From assembly GCA_947625555.1 (NCBI GenBank), contig CANQOT010000007.1, forward strand, positions 1 to 64,000: a stretch of DNA of 64,000 nucleotides, given 5' to 3'. This DNA comes from an uncultured Clostridia bacterium (GTDB taxonomy: Bacteria; Bacillota; Clostridia; Christensenellales; Borkfalkiaceae). Shown piece after piece: positions 32,702 to 42,093 of the stretch. The notes beneath the pieces were generated by a model, which saw only the letters and a list, made by a program, of their open reading frames with translations, had not been told where the DNA came from and did no database searches. Position 1 is the stretch's first letter. Each line of letters opens with the position of its first letter. A program made the position numbers and the translations under genes.

Positions 32702-34213
32702 ATGAAAAAAATCAAAAAGTTTTTGATCGCAGGGCTCACCCTTGCGATGGCCGCAAGCATCGGGGTAGGGATTTCGGCCTGCGGCGGGCACACCCACACT
32801 TACGACGCGTGGGACCACAACGACACGCAACATTGGAAGTACTGCGACGAGCACGGCAGCGATAAGAGCAACATCGACGAGAGCACCAAGGCAGACCACG
32901 ATTTTACAAACGGCGACTGCGTCTGCGGCGCGAAGAAGCCCACGCCCACCCACGAACATAACTACGACGCGTGGGACTATGATGATACCCAACATTGGAA
33001 ATATTGCGACGAGCACGGCGACGACAAGAGCAACATCGACGAGACGACCAAGGCCGACCATACCATTAAGGACGGCGCGTGCGAGTGCGGTTATCATATA
33101 CCCGAAATTTATCTTGTGGGGACGATTGCTTCCCAGCCCGGGAGCAACTTACCCGAAGTTTGGCAGAGGCAGGGCAAAGACGTCCTCGAAGAGGTGCGCG
33201 CGAACTGCATCAAGATGGAGCTCGGCGCCGACGGCAAGACCTACGAGGCCGAAGTTTTACTCTCGACCAATGATAGGTTCAGAGTGTACGACGCCGTCAA
33301 GGGCATCAGCTACCCCGGCACGGTCGTAAACATTACGGGCCTCGCCGTCGAAGAGGACAACGGCTACATCGTGAGCTGGGAGAAGGGCAAGACCCCCACT
33401 TGGAAGGTGCACGACCACGACTTCACGGCCTACGATAAGGACGAAAACCAGCACTGGAAGGTGTGCACCCTCGACGGCACGGTAGAACCCGGCGTCGAAA
33501 AGCAAGACCATGACTTCACGAACGGCGACTGCGTCTGCGGGCAGAAGGCCCCCGAGGGCTGCCAGCACGAGAAAGGCTTTGCCTTCGCCTATACGGAACT
33601 TCCCGAAGCGAAAGCGGAGGGCGGCACCCTGCAAAAGACCTGCCCCGACTGCTTGGCTACGGAGGACGTCACCTATGTGAAGGGGGTTAATACGGGCATG
33701 GCCGGGAGTGTGCTTGTGCCTTCGACAGAAATATCGCAAGACGGCAATTATTATTTGAGAGGGATCAATGGCTTCAAGTTTTCTACGTCTCAGGCAGGGA
33801 CCTATACAATAAAATTTGAAGGGAAATTGATGTCGTCCTGTGACACGGTTCAGCTGCATGGATTATATATCGGAAACGCATATCCGATGGCTTTCACATC
33901 GAATTTGGCCGCAATCGCATCAGGTAAAAATGGTAGTCTGTTTTCGGATTTGGAAAAATATAATGTTCAGATCGATGGCTATGAAGACGGCAAGAACGTA
34001 CCGTTCAATTCGCTGACGTTCACCGTCCAAGATACCGATGTGGCGGAAGGAAAAACCGTTTGCGTAGCGATCGTATTTGTCAGTTCTGCCAATGCGACGC
34101 TTAACAGCGTGGATAAATTGGCGTATTTGGTGTCCGTTAAGGGCTTTACGCAGGCCGCCGGGGCAAGCAGCGCAGCAAAGGAAGTTGCAATGTTGCCCGG
34201 CAAAGAGGACTAA
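32702..34213 (+). CDS. Repeat lipoprotein A (HWKYCDEHG/CxCG family)
   Basis: 503 residues, AAAGGAG 10 nt upstream. Lipoprotein signal with lipobox ISAC, lipidated Cys27. Two N-terminal units (HTYDAWDHNDTQHWKYCDEH, then ...NGDCVCG) and a third degenerate one near 240 look like small Cys/His modules. Residues ~138-230 form a beta-rich domain beginning IYLVGTIASQPG, shared with proteins at 35755, 47560 and 55066 and resembling SusE/F- or X25-type starch-binding folds (inference). The C-terminal ~220 residues end in EVAMLPGKED, a tail nearly identical in the paralogs. Probably surface-exposed glycan or ligand binding. Confidence 0.75.
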   Translation: MKKIKKFLIAGLTLAMAASIGVGISACGGHTHTYDAWDHNDTQHWKYCDEHGSDKSNIDESTKADHDFTNGDCVCGAKKPTPTHEHNYDAWDYDDTQHWKYCDEHGDDKSNIDETTKADHTIKDGACECGYHIPEIYLVGTIASQPGSNLPEVWQRQGKDVLEEVRANCIKMELGADGKTYEAEVLLSTNDRFRVYDAVKGISYPGTVVNITGLAVEEDNGYIVSWEKGKTPTWKVHDHDFTAYDKDENQHWKVCTLDGTVEPGVEKQDHDFTNGDCVCGQKAPEGCQHEKGFAFAYTELPEAKAEGGTLQKTCPDCLATEDVTYVKGVNTGMAGSVLVPSTEISQDGNYYLRGINGFKFSTSQAGTYTIKFEGKLMSSCDTVQLHGLYIGNAYPMAFTSNLAAIASGKNGSLFSDLEKYNVQIDGYEDGKNVPFNSLTFTVQDTDVAEGKTVCVAIVFVSSANATLNSVDKLAYLVSVKGFTQAAGASSAAKEVAMLPGKED

Positions 34214-34224
34214 TAAGTTTTTTC

Positions 34225-35520
34225 CTTCCTTCCTCATTCCGAGGGGCGAAGCCCCGAGCGAATCTGTAAGCCACGGATTGCTGAAAAGATTCACTCACCG
34301 CCTACGGCGGTTCGGAATGAGGGGAAAGACCGCGCACGGTTCGGTATGACAGCGAACGCCCCACCTCAGTCACGCTGCGCGTGACAGCTCCTCCCACGGA
34401 GGAGCCAAGATACACTCGGGCTACGCCCTCGGTATGAGGGGAACCCTTGCCCACGTTACCGCCCCCTCCATGGGAGGGGGGTAGGGGGGTGGGGTGACCT
34501 GCCCCTGTTTACGGGGGCGGGTGGCACGGCGAAGCCGTGACAGGTGGGGGCATTGCTCCTAAATACGTCATGTTGAGCGAAGTCGAAACATCTCCATATT
34601 ATAATGAGGTCATTCCTCGACTACGCTACTTCGCCTTCGGCTCGTGCCGACCTTGGATAATCAATAGAAGCCGCGGTCGGGGCGGAATGACGGAATTATA
34701 GCACGCCCCACCTCAGTCACCTGCGGTGCCAGCTCCTCCCCGAGGAGGCGCTCTATAAACCCCCTCCCTCGGGAGGGGGACCAAGGGGGTGGGGTGACGT
34801 TCTAATCACGTCATTCCGAGCGTAGTCGAGGAATCTCCATATTTTATAATGCGGAGATGTTTCGACTTCGGCTCCGCCTCCGCTCAACATGACGGAATTA
34901 TAACACGCCCCCATAGTCACGCTGCGCGTGACAGCTCCTCCCACGGAGGAGCCAAGATACACTCGGGGCGTTGCCCCTCGGTATGAGGGGACCCCTTGCC
35001 CGCGTTACCGCCCCCTCCATGGGAGGGGGGTAGGGGGGTGGGGTGACGTTCTAAAACACGCCCCACCACAGTCACGCTCACGCGTGACAGCTCCTCCCAC
35101 GGAGGAGCCAAGATACACTCGGGCTACGCCCTCGGTATGAGGGGACCCCTTGCCCACGTTACCGCCCCCTCCATGGGAGGGGGGTAGGGGGGTGGGGTGA
35201 CATTCTAATCACGTCATTCCGAGCGTAGTCGAGGAATCTCCATATTTTATAATGCGGAGATGTTTCGACTTCGGCTCCGCCTCCGCTCAACATGACGGAA
35301 TTATAACACGCCCCACCACAGTCACGCTCACGCGTGAAAGCTCCTCCCACGGAGGAGCCTTACGGACTACGTATAAGGGGATACACTCACCCACTGCGTG
35401 GGTTCGGTATGACGGCGAACGCCCCACCTCAGTCACGCTGCGCGTGACAGCTCCCCCCACGGAGGAGCCAAGATACACTCGGGCTACGCCCTCGGTATGA
35501 GGGGAACCCTTGCCCCAACA
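34225..35520. repeat. Second dense repeat cluster
   Basis: Same modules as 31204-32275, several in inverted orientation (34567-34690 is the reverse of the GTTGAG/TCATTCC pair). Contains stems GGGGC-GAA-GCCCC (34243-34255), ACCGCC-TAC-GGCGGT (34297-34311), GGGC-TAC-GCCC (34418-34428), GGGGC-GTT-GCCCC (34965-34977) and ACCCAC-TGC-GTGGGT (35389-35403) inside fixed flanks. Near 35516-35556 a short CCAACATATTTG motif is repeated three to four times. No gene seen. Confidence 0.9.
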
Positions 35521-35754
35521 TATTTGCCCCAAACATATTTGCCCCAACATATTTACCCAACACAAACCAACCATTCAAAAATCATTCAAAATTCAATTCG
35601 CTTACACCCTTCATAATTTCCCTCGTCGGTGCGGGACCCCCATTCTCGCACCGACCCCCGAAAGGGGTTCCATAGCTTCTTGATGTTCAAAAGACAAAAT
35701 TGGTGCGAACGCGAAAATTCGCGCAAAAAAATAATTTTTAAGGAGGAAACTATA

Positions 35755-36591
35755 ATGGCTAAAAGAATGAAGTGGTTGCTCACATCATTCGTCGCTTTCT
35801 TCCTCGCCGCGCTCTTCGTCCTGACGGGCGTGACGATGTTGAAGGCCAACGCACAGGAGGAGCCCGAACCCGAGCCCGAACTGCCCGCACAAGGGTGGTA
35901 CATCGTAGGCAACGGCGCGGGGTACCTCGAAGAGTGCAGCTGGACGGAGTTCGTGGAGAAGTATCGGGTGGCCGATAGCTATACCGGCGTGGTTGTTCTC
36001 CCCGAAATGCTCATGTATCCGGGCGACGCGTTCAAGCTGCTCTACACCGACGGGAGCAGTGAGACTCCCGACGATACGGGCTGGAAGGCAGGCGTTGTCG
36101 CGCAGTTCGACAACATTTTCGAAAACGAGAATGCCTATTTCGCCGACGGCGGGCTCGGCAACATCGAGGCGGTCAAGAGCGGGTATTACAACTTTATCAT
36201 GGTTGTCGAACAAAATACCGAAACGCAAGCCGTTACCATCACGTTGACGTACACACGTTCAGAGAAGGAACCCCCCGAAATCACGTTGTACGAGATGTAT
36301 GTCGTCGGCACGATCGCGAGCCATCCCACCAACAACTGGCCTTCCCTGACCGACGTTGCGACCAACTGCATCAAGTTGGAGTACGACGAGGAGACCGACA
36401 AGTGGACGGCGACGGTCAAGTTGATCCCCACCGACGAGTTCAAGGTCTACAACCTCGTGACGGATGCGTACTATCCCTCCGGCGTTGGCAACAACTACAC
36501 GGGTTATGACGGCGAATACGTCATCGAATGGGGTACGGGCGCTCCCGACATCAAGGTCACGCCCGTGGCCGAACCCCCGGTAACCGAATAA
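35755..36591 (+). CDS. Exported protein with two beta-rich domains
   Basis: 278 residues; start at 35755 has AAGGAGG upstream. Sec signal peptide (WLLTSFVAFFLAALFVLTGV) with likely cleavage after ANA. A Glu-Pro stretch (EEPEPEPELP) leads to a domain with GWYIVGNGAGYLEECSW, then a second domain beginning YEMYVVGTIASHPTNNWP and holding WTATVKLIPTDEFKVYN and YYPSGVGNNYTG. The second matches the shared domain of the three lipoproteins. No membrane anchor or C-terminal EVAMLP tail, so secreted. Carbohydrate binding is inferred from the fold-like pattern. Confidence 0.78.
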   Translation: MAKRMKWLLTSFVAFFLAALFVLTGVTMLKANAQEEPEPEPELPAQGWYIVGNGAGYLEECSWTEFVEKYRVADSYTGVVVLPEMLMYPGDAFKLLYTDGSSETPDDTGWKAGVVAQFDNIFENENAYFADGGLGNIEAVKSGYYNFIMVVEQNTETQAVTITLTYTRSEKEPPEITLYEMYVVGTIASHPTNNWPSLTDVATNCIKLEYDEETDKWTATVKLIPTDEFKVYNLVTDAYYPSGVGNNYTGYDGEYVIEWGTGAPDIKVTPVAEPPVTE

Positions 36592-36604
36592 CTTTTTGCA
36601 AAAA

Positions 36605-36671
36605 TCTCCCGCGAGAGATCGCGGGAGAAAAAAGGCAGCCAAAACCAGGGCGGGACTACGACTCCCGCCCT
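36605..36671. terminator. Back-to-back terminators between convergent genes
   Basis: TCTCCCGCGA-GAGA-TCGCGGGAGA (36605-36628) has T runs for both strands and suits the minus-strand LacI gene; AGGGCGGGA/TCCCGCCCT (36647-36671) followed by TTCCC lies next to it. Confidence 0.75.
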
Positions 36672-36696
36672 TTCCCATGTCCGGAATACGCCCTCG

Positions 36697-37698
36697 TCAG
36701 TAGAGGTCGGAAGGGAAGAACTTCTTCTTGACGGTACAGGTGAGCTGCTTTTCGAGCATGACGCGATTTACCATCGGGTGCTGCGCGGGGTAGCCCTGCA
36801 TCGAGACTTTGAGCGCCGCAAAGGCCTCCTCGCCCACCTTCTTGTAATCCTGCAAGATGGAGGTCGCGGTGAGCGGCCCCTCGCCGAGGGTGAAGGCGTC
36901 GTTAAAGGTGATGACGGAATAGTCGTTGGGCACCGAAAAGTGCGCCACCCTTAACGAGCCGATGAGGGGTGCGGCGATCTGCTCGGACGCGCACACAAAG
37001 GCGGTGATCCGCTTGTTCTTGGCAAGGAAGTATTCCGCGGCGTCGAGGCCCGTCTGCCGTTCGATGGGACCGAAGTAGGTCAGATCGTACTGATAGGGCA
37101 GCCCGTTCTGTTGCAGCCCGAAGATGTACCCGGCGAAGCGTTCCGCGATCACGGGGGAATTGCCTACCCCGCCGATGAAGGCGATCTGCCTGTGCCCGAG
37201 CGACGAGAGGTATTCGACCGCCCGCGCCGCGGCCATGAGGTCGTTGCCGCAGACGCTCGAAACGAGGGCATTGTCGGGTACGGTGCAACCGAGAAGCACG
37301 AGGGGCACCGTGGTTTCTTTCAGCTTCCGATAGGCGAGGGAAAAACACCCCACGTCGGGGGCGAAGATCCCCGAATAGGAGTGCGCGGAAAGGAAGCTCT
37401 CCAAATCGAAGTTCTCGTCCATGCGGTGCTCTTCCACCGCGACGAGCTGCCTGTCGGCCGCCGCGATGAAGGCGTCGGCTGCGGCGGCAAGGGGGGCGTT
37501 CGCTTCGGGACCCTTGTCCCAAAGCAGGGCGATATAGCGCTTGATCGAGTTCTTCCTGCGCGAATTGTAGCCTACGGCAGCTGCGTATTCCAAGATCTCC
37601 CGCCGCTTTTCGGGAGAAATGTCGGATGCGCCGTTGAGGGCCTTGGAGACCGTCGAGGGCGAGATCTTGAAGTGGTTCGCAATATCATAAATGGTCAT
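36697..37698 (-). CDS. LacI-family transcriptional regulator
   Basis: 333 residues. N-terminal HTH and hinge helix: TIYDIANHFKISPSTVSKALNGASDISPEKRREILEYAAAVGYNSRR region. The rest is a periplasmic-binding-protein-like sensor with GIFAPDVGCFS, RQIAFIGGVGNSPVIAERFAGY and SVITFNDAFTLGEGPLTATSILQ. Full family length. Likely sugar-responsive. It converges on the exported-protein gene and has its own promoter; possible targets are that gene or 38115. Confidence 0.95.
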   Translation of the reverse strand: MTIYDIANHFKISPSTVSKALNGASDISPEKRREILEYAAAVGYNSRRKNSIKRYIALLWDKGPEANAPLAAAADAFIAAADRQLVAVEEHRMDENFDLESFLSAHSYSGIFAPDVGCFSLAYRKLKETTVPLVLLGCTVPDNALVSSVCGNDLMAAARAVEYLSSLGHRQIAFIGGVGNSPVIAERFAGYIFGLQQNGLPYQYDLTYFGPIERQTGLDAAEYFLAKNKRITAFVCASEQIAAPLIGSLRVAHFSVPNDYSVITFNDAFTLGEGPLTATSILQDYKKVGEEAFAALKVSMQGYPAQHPMVNRVMLEKQLTCTVKKKFFPSDLY

Positions 37699-37719
37699 GG
37701 CCGGTTCCTACACGGTAAA

Positions 37720-37748
37720 ATTATAACACAAGACATTTTTTCGGTCAA
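37720..37748 (-). promoter_or_regulatory. SigA promoter of the LacI gene
   Basis: Minus strand TTGACC (37748-37743), 17-bp spacer, TATAAT (37725-37720). Start codon 22 nt further on. Confidence 0.8.
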
Positions 37749-37899
37749 GAGAAAGTTTTGCGCAAATTTTTGAATTTATTTGCGCGGGAACTCCTCCTGT
37801 TCGCCCATATTATGGACAAAAAAGATATTTTTTAAGTTTCGCATATTTTTTTATGTATATATAAATAAAAATAATTATTAAATTACTTTCGAAAAACAC

Positions 37900-37928
37900 T
37901 TGCAAACTTCCGAAGGATGTGATACAAT
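37900..37928 (+). promoter_or_regulatory. SigA promoter for the small gene at 38115
   Basis: TTGCAA (37900-37905), 17-bp spacer, TACAAT (37923-37928), preceded by very AT-rich DNA. The resulting ~180-nt leader has two hairpins: TTTCGCG/CGCGAAA (37958-37977) and CCCCCTCTCC-TTTC-GGAGAGGGGG (37991-38014). Confidence 0.75.
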
Positions 37929-38114
37929 AAAGATGTTAAAGGACGTCTGTTCATAGATTTCGCGAGTAACCGCGAAACCCTCCCTAATAACCCCCTCTCC
38001 TTTCGGAGAGGGGGGTCAGGGCGGAGGTCAATTCATAATCACCCCTTGCATTATTGCATATATTCACAAGGTATCTCGTAAGTCAAATTTTATTCCGGGG
38101 AAGGAGGGAACAAC

Positions 38115-38366
38115 ATGAAAATAGGAATGGAACTTGTCATCAATGGGATCGATCACACTATCCTCTACATCGACGAGACGGAAGGTTCGAACACGGCGAT
38201 CTTGATCCCCAAGCGCATGAAGGGAGAGTTGCCTTCGTTCATGGCGGTAAAGAATATTCGCCCCCGCGGCGATTCCTACACGTGGGACGATGTATTCTAT
38301 ACCGAAGATCTGGGCAACGCTTGCATTAAGTGCGACCACTGGACGCATATGGACGGCCAAAATTAG
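38115..38366 (+). CDS. Small unknown protein
   Basis: 83 residues; GGAGGGA before the ATG. Beta-rich pattern (ELVINGIDHTILYIDET...AILIPKRM) and a C-terminal GDSYTWDDVFYTEDLGNACIKCDHW with a CxxC-like ending. No signal peptide. Family unknown. Preceded by a long structured leader and followed directly by three tandem hairpin repeats that begin over its stop codon. Confidence 0.7.
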   Translation: MKIGMELVINGIDHTILYIDETEGSNTAILIPKRMKGELPSFMAVKNIRPRGDSYTWDDVFYTEDLGNACIKCDHWTHMDGQN

Positions 38367-38510
38367 TCGGTTATCCGTTGCGACCCCCGGGCGTATACGA
38401 ATGCCCGAAATTAGCGGTTATACTGCGACCACGGGTGCACTGTACGCCCGAAATTTAGCGGTTATACTGCGCGGGCGTATCTGTACGCCCGAAATTTAGT
38501 TAGTTATTCG
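38359..38510 (+). repeat. Three tandem hairpin repeats (~41-49 nt)
   Basis: Units start AAATTAG(T)CGGTTAT and end in a GGGCG...CGCCC hairpin: 38359-38406, 38408-38450 and 38451-38491, then a partial AAATTTAGTTAGTTATTCG. Stems differ between units but stay paired (CGGGCGTA/TACGCCCG in unit 3; GGGTG/CGCCC with a G-U in unit 2). Confidence 0.8.
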
Positions 38511-38577
38511 CTTCATTCGCGAGTCATAACTACCTCCTCCGATGGCGCCTTCGGGCGCCATCGGTTCCATTTTCGGG

Positions 38578-38790
38578 GGGAAAGGCTTCCCCCCAAGGGG
38601 GGGAAGCTGTCACCGCAGGTGACTGATGAGGGTATCCTCGTCAAACGCGTCATCCTGAACGAAGTGAAGGATCCCGAAGTACGAAGTTCCTGCCCTCATT
38701 CCGAGGGGCAACGCCCCGAGTGAATCTGTAAGTCATGGATTTCGCATGAAAAGATTCACTCACCGCCTACGGCGGTTCGGAATGAGGATG
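38578..38790. repeat. Dispersed repeat modules upstream of prmA
   Basis: Contains GGCTTCCCCCC...GGGGAAGC with GTCACC-GCA-GGTGAC (38584-38625), ATCCTGAACGAAGTGAAGGAT (38652) and TCATTCCGA-GGGGC-AAC-GCCCC-GAGTGAATC (38697-38725), then ACTCACCGCC-TAC-GGCGG (38757-38776). No gene in 38367-38859. Confidence 0.85.
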
Positions 38791-38824
38791 GGGCGGAATG
38801 CGGAAGGGGCGCAGGGGGTTTTTC

Positions 38825-38853
38825 TTGACATTTTTTAATGTGCATTTTATAAT
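38825..38853 (+). promoter_or_regulatory. Consensus SigA promoter giving a leaderless prmA message
   Basis: TTGACA (38825-38830), 17-bp spacer, TATAAT (38848-38853), both perfect consensus. The ATG of prmA begins 7 nt after the -10, where transcription should start, and there is no ribosome-binding site. Confidence 0.88.
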
Positions 38854-38859
38854 ACCCTT

Positions 38860-39804
38860 ATGAAATATATCGAACTTACCATTCGCACGACGAGCGAGGC
38901 GAGCGAACTCGTCGCCGATATCCTCTGGAATTACACCGAGGGCGGCGTCGCCGTCTCCGACTATGCCGACGTCATCGCCCTTCAACGGGGGGAGACCGGC
39001 GTCTTTTGGGATTATCTCGACGAAAGTTTGCAAAATGTTTCGTCCGAAGCGCTCGTCAAGGCCTTTTTAGAACCTTCGCGCGAGGGGGATATCCCGCTCA
39101 TCATGCGCGATATCTACGCCTGTCGCGACCGTGCGGCGGGGGAGATCGACTTCGGCACGCTCGAAGAGACGCGGCGGGAGATCGACGGCGACGACTGGAT
39201 CGACATCTGGAAGAAGCACTTCCGTCCCATTCATTTGGGGTGCATCGTCGTCGTGCCCGAGTGGATCCGTTATGAGAAAAAAGAGGGCGAAGAGGTCGTT
39301 CTCCTCGATTCCAATATGGCCTTCGGCACGGGCGAGCACGAGACGACTGCGATGTGCGTTTCCCTCATGCAGGAATATCTTCGCAGGGGGGATACCGTGC
39401 TCGACGTGGGCTGCGGAAGCGGCATTTTGGGCATTTCCGCGGCCAAACTCGGGGCAGAGCGGTGCTTCCTCACCGATATCGACCCCGTCGCCGTCGCGAG
39501 CGCCGCGCACAATGCTCAAAAAAACGGCGTCGGGGAGAAGCTCACCATCGTGAAAAGCGACCTTACCGAGGGCGCGAAGTTTTCCGCCGACCTCATCCTC
39601 GCCAACATCACGGCGGAGATCCTCGTCCGCCTCGCCCCCGCCATTCCCTCCCATTTGAAGGGGGGCGGAACGGTCATCCTCTCGGGCATCATCGAGGATC
39701 GCCGCGCAACGGTGAAGGAGGCCTTTGCGGCCGTCGGGCTGGGGCTCGTCCGCGAAGTGCGCAAGGGCGAATGGTACGCCTTTGTCTTGAAGGGAGGGGC
39801 TTAA
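38860..39804 (+). CDS. prmA: Ribosomal protein L11 methyltransferase
   Basis: 314 residues. N-terminal ferredoxin-like domain starts KYIELTIRTTSEASELVADIL as in PrmA; the methyltransferase domain has the linker DIWKKHFRPIHLG, FGTGEHETT and the SAM-binding DVGCGSGILGISAAKLGA motif, and the NIT(A) motif ILANITAEIL. Trimethylates L11. First gene of prmA-rsmE-mtaB-HIT; next start is 1 nt after its stop. Translation probably initiates on a leaderless mRNA. Confidence 0.95.
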   Translation: MKYIELTIRTTSEASELVADILWNYTEGGVAVSDYADVIALQRGETGVFWDYLDESLQNVSSEALVKAFLEPSREGDIPLIMRDIYACRDRAAGEIDFGTLEETRREIDGDDWIDIWKKHFRPIHLGCIVVVPEWIRYEKKEGEEVVLLDSNMAFGTGEHETTAMCVSLMQEYLRRGDTVLDVGCGSGILGISAAKLGAERCFLTDIDPVAVASAAHNAQKNGVGEKLTIVKSDLTEGAKFSADLILANITAEILVRLAPAIPSHLKGGGTVILSGIIEDRRATVKEAFAAVGLGLVREVRKGEWYAFVLKGGA

Positions 39805-39805
39805 A

Positions 39806-40522
39806 ATGTCGGTTCCCAAGCGTTTTTTTGTTGAACATATTTCCGAGGAAGTCGTCCTCTCGGGCGAGGAATTCCGCCATGCGCGAAATGTCCTGCGCCT
39901 CACAGCGGGCGACGAAGTCACCCTTCTCGACGGCAGCGGCAAGGAATATTCGGCCATTGTCGAGCGGGCGGAAAGGGGAGGACTTTTGTTACATGTGACG
40001 GGGGAGAGGACCTCGGACCGCGAACCGCGGCGCGATTATTGTATCCTCATCGGCGCCCTCAAAGGGGATAAGACGGAGCTCGTCGTGCAAAAGGCCGTGG
40101 AGCTGGGGGCGAGCCGCATCGTCGTCTTTTCTTCGCGCTATTCCTCCGCCTTCATGAACGGGAACAAGCTGGAACGGCTGGGGCGCGTCTCGCACGAGGC
40201 GGCCAAGCAGTGCCTGCGGACGGTCGCCCCGCCCGTTGAGTTTTGCGAGAGTTTTTCCGCCGCGCTCGAAGCCGCGAAGGGGTACGATACCAAACTGTTC
40301 GCCTGTGAATTTCTGACGGAAAACGAGGGCACTATGCCCGAGATCAACGGTTCATGCGCGGTCATGGTAGGCAGTGAGGGCGGCTTCACGCAAGAGGAAT
40401 TTGCCCTCGCAAAGGCGGCGGGCTTTACGGGCATTTCGCTGGGGCGGCGCATTTTGCGCGCAGAGACGGCGGCCATCGCCTGTCTTGCCGTCGTTGCCTA
40501 CCGTATGGGGGAACTCGGATGA
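39806..40522 (+). CDS. rsmE: 16S rRNA m3U1498 methyltransferase
   Basis: 238 residues. N-terminal PUA-like domain (HISEEVVLSGEEFRHARNVLRLTAGDEVTLLDG region) and C-terminal SPOUT domain with LVVQKAVELGASRIVVFSSRYS, GSEGGFTQEE and LGRRILRAETAAIACLAVV, the RsmE knot signature. Usual length and the usual neighbour of prmA. GGGAGGGG before the start; overlaps mtaB by ATGA. Confidence 0.96.
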   Translation: MSVPKRFFVEHISEEVVLSGEEFRHARNVLRLTAGDEVTLLDGSGKEYSAIVERAERGGLLLHVTGERTSDREPRRDYCILIGALKGDKTELVVQKAVELGASRIVVFSSRYSSAFMNGNKLERLGRVSHEAAKQCLRTVAPPVEFCESFSAALEAAKGYDTKLFACEFLTENEGTMPEINGSCAVMVGSEGGFTQEEFALAKAAGFTGISLGRRILRAETAAIACLAVVAYRMGELG

Positions 40523-41748
40523 AGGCCTGTGTGTTCACCCTCGGGTGCAAGCAAAACGAAGCGGAGAGCGCCTCGCTCATGCGCGGGCTCGAAGAGCGCG
40601 GCTTCGAGGTTACGGATGAGCTCGGCTATGCCGACCTCTACCTCCTCAATACCTGCGCCGTGACGGCGGAGGCCGAACGCAAGTCCCGCCAGGCCGTTTC
40701 CCGCATGCGGAAGTTCAACCCCGCGGCGAAGATCGTCGTGCTCGGCTGCGCTTCGCAGAACGCGCCCGAGGCGTTCTCCAAAAAGGAGGGCGTCGTCTAC
40801 GTTGCGGGGGCGATGCACAAGGACGGGGCGCTCGCCTTCCTCGACGGGGGAGACCCTTCGGGCGATTTTGCCGCAGAGACGGCCTTTTGCGAACTCCCCC
40901 TGCCCAAACGCACTAAGACCCGCGCCTATCTGCGCGTGCAGGACGGGTGCAACCGCTTCTGTTCCTATTGCCTCATTCCCTACCTGCGCGGAAGGTCGCG
41001 CTCGCGGAGCCTCGAAAGCGTTTTAGAGGAGGCAAAGGGGTGCACTGCGCGCGAGATCGTGCTCACGGGCATCGATCTTTCGTCCTACCGCGACGGGGAC
41101 CGCGGCCTCGGCGACCTTCTTGAAGCCTTAAAGGATGTTCCCGCCCGCATTCGCCTCGGCTCCCTCGAAGTGAGCGCGGTCACCGACGATCTTTTGGAGA
41201 AGATGGCGGCTGCGGGGAATGTCGCGCCCCACTTCCACCTCTCGTTGCAGAGCGGGTCTACGCCCGTCCTCAAAGCGATGAACCGCCACTATACCCGCGA
41301 GGAATACCTCGCCGCTTGCAAAAAAATATACGGCGTCTTTCCCGACGCCGCGATCACGACGGACATCATCGTGGGGTTCCCCACCGAAAGGGAGGAGGAC
41401 TTTCAAAATTCCCTCTCCATCGTGGAGGAAGCGGGCTTTGCCCATGTGCACGCCTTCCCCTTCTCCATGCGCAAGGGGACGAACGCCGCAAAGCTCGAAG
41501 ATCTTCCCGCATCGGTGAAGAAGGAGCGCATGGCGCGCATGCTCCAAGCGGCCAATTCGGCGGAGGAACGCTACATCTCCCGCTTTATCGGAAAGACGCT
41601 CGTCGCACTCTTCGAAGGGGACGGCGGTTATACCGAAAATTACATCCGCGTGCATTGCGAGAGCGCAAACGAGGGGGGCATGTACGAGGTTCGGCTCATA
41701 AAAAGCATTCCGCACGGCGCACAGGCCGTGATCGTAAAGGAGATATGA
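40519..41748 (+). CDS. mtaB: tRNA t6A37 methylthiotransferase MtaB
   Basis: 409 residues. N-terminal methylthiotransferase cluster ligands C10 (TLGCKQNEAE), C46 (NTCAVTAEAERKSRQ) and C77 (VLGC); radical-SAM cluster C144, C148, C151 (DGCNRFCSYCLIPYLRG). Catalyses 2-methylthiolation of t6A at position 37 of ANN-decoding tRNAs. The usual C-terminal TRAM domain seems short. Coupled to rsmE and 3 nt before the HIT gene. Confidence 0.95.
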   Translation: MKACVFTLGCKQNEAESASLMRGLEERGFEVTDELGYADLYLLNTCAVTAEAERKSRQAVSRMRKFNPAAKIVVLGCASQNAPEAFSKKEGVVYVAGAMHKDGALAFLDGGDPSGDFAAETAFCELPLPKRTKTRAYLRVQDGCNRFCSYCLIPYLRGRSRSRSLESVLEEAKGCTAREIVLTGIDLSSYRDGDRGLGDLLEALKDVPARIRLGSLEVSAVTDDLLEKMAAAGNVAPHFHLSLQSGSTPVLKAMNRHYTREEYLAACKKIYGVFPDAAITTDIIVGFPTEREEDFQNSLSIVEEAGFAHVHAFPFSMRKGTNAAKLEDLPASVKKERMARMLQAANSAEERYISRFIGKTLVALFEGDGGYTENYIRVHCESANEGGMYEVRLIKSIPHGAQAVIVKEI

Positions 41749-41751
41749 AAG

Positions 41752-42090
41752 ATGGAAAACTGCATTTTCTGCAAGATCGCGCGGGGGGAGATCCCCTCGC
41801 AAAAGGTGTATGAGGACGACGAGATCCTCGTCTTCAAGGATATCAATCCGCTCACGAAGATCCACCTTCTCTGCATTCCCAAAGAGCACTTCAAGACGGT
41901 CGCCGAACTCGACGATGCCCGCGCGGCCCTGCTCGGACGGGCCCTTCAAAAGATCGGGGCGCACGCGAGCGCGTGGGGGCTTGCGGACGGGTACCGCCTC
42001 GTCATGAACCAAGGGGAGGCGGCCGGGCAATCCGTTCCGCACCTGCACATCCATATTCTCGGCGGCGAACCGCTTTCATGGGAAAAATAA
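41752..42090 (+). CDS. HIT-family nucleotide hydrolase (HINT-like)
   Basis: 112 residues. N-terminal zinc-type CIFCKIARGEIPSQKVYEDD and C-terminal histidine triad HLHIHILGG, the HINT purine nucleoside phosphoramidase signature, full length for the family. Last gene of the prmA operon, ended by the terminator at 42094-42132. Confidence 0.95.
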   Translation: MENCIFCKIARGEIPSQKVYEDDEILVFKDINPLTKIHLLCIPKEHFKTVAELDDARAALLGRALQKIGAHASAWGLADGYRLVMNQGEAAGQSVPHLHIHILGGEPLSWEK

Positions 42091-42093
42091 AAT

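Noticed and set aside
31204..35520. CRISPR array
   Set aside because: Repeats are long, composite, in both orientations and irregularly spaced; no constant repeat with unique spacers, and no cas genes.
38359..38510. Mini CRISPR from three tandem units
   Set aside because: The variable part is a paired hairpin, not an unrelated spacer, and unit lengths differ.
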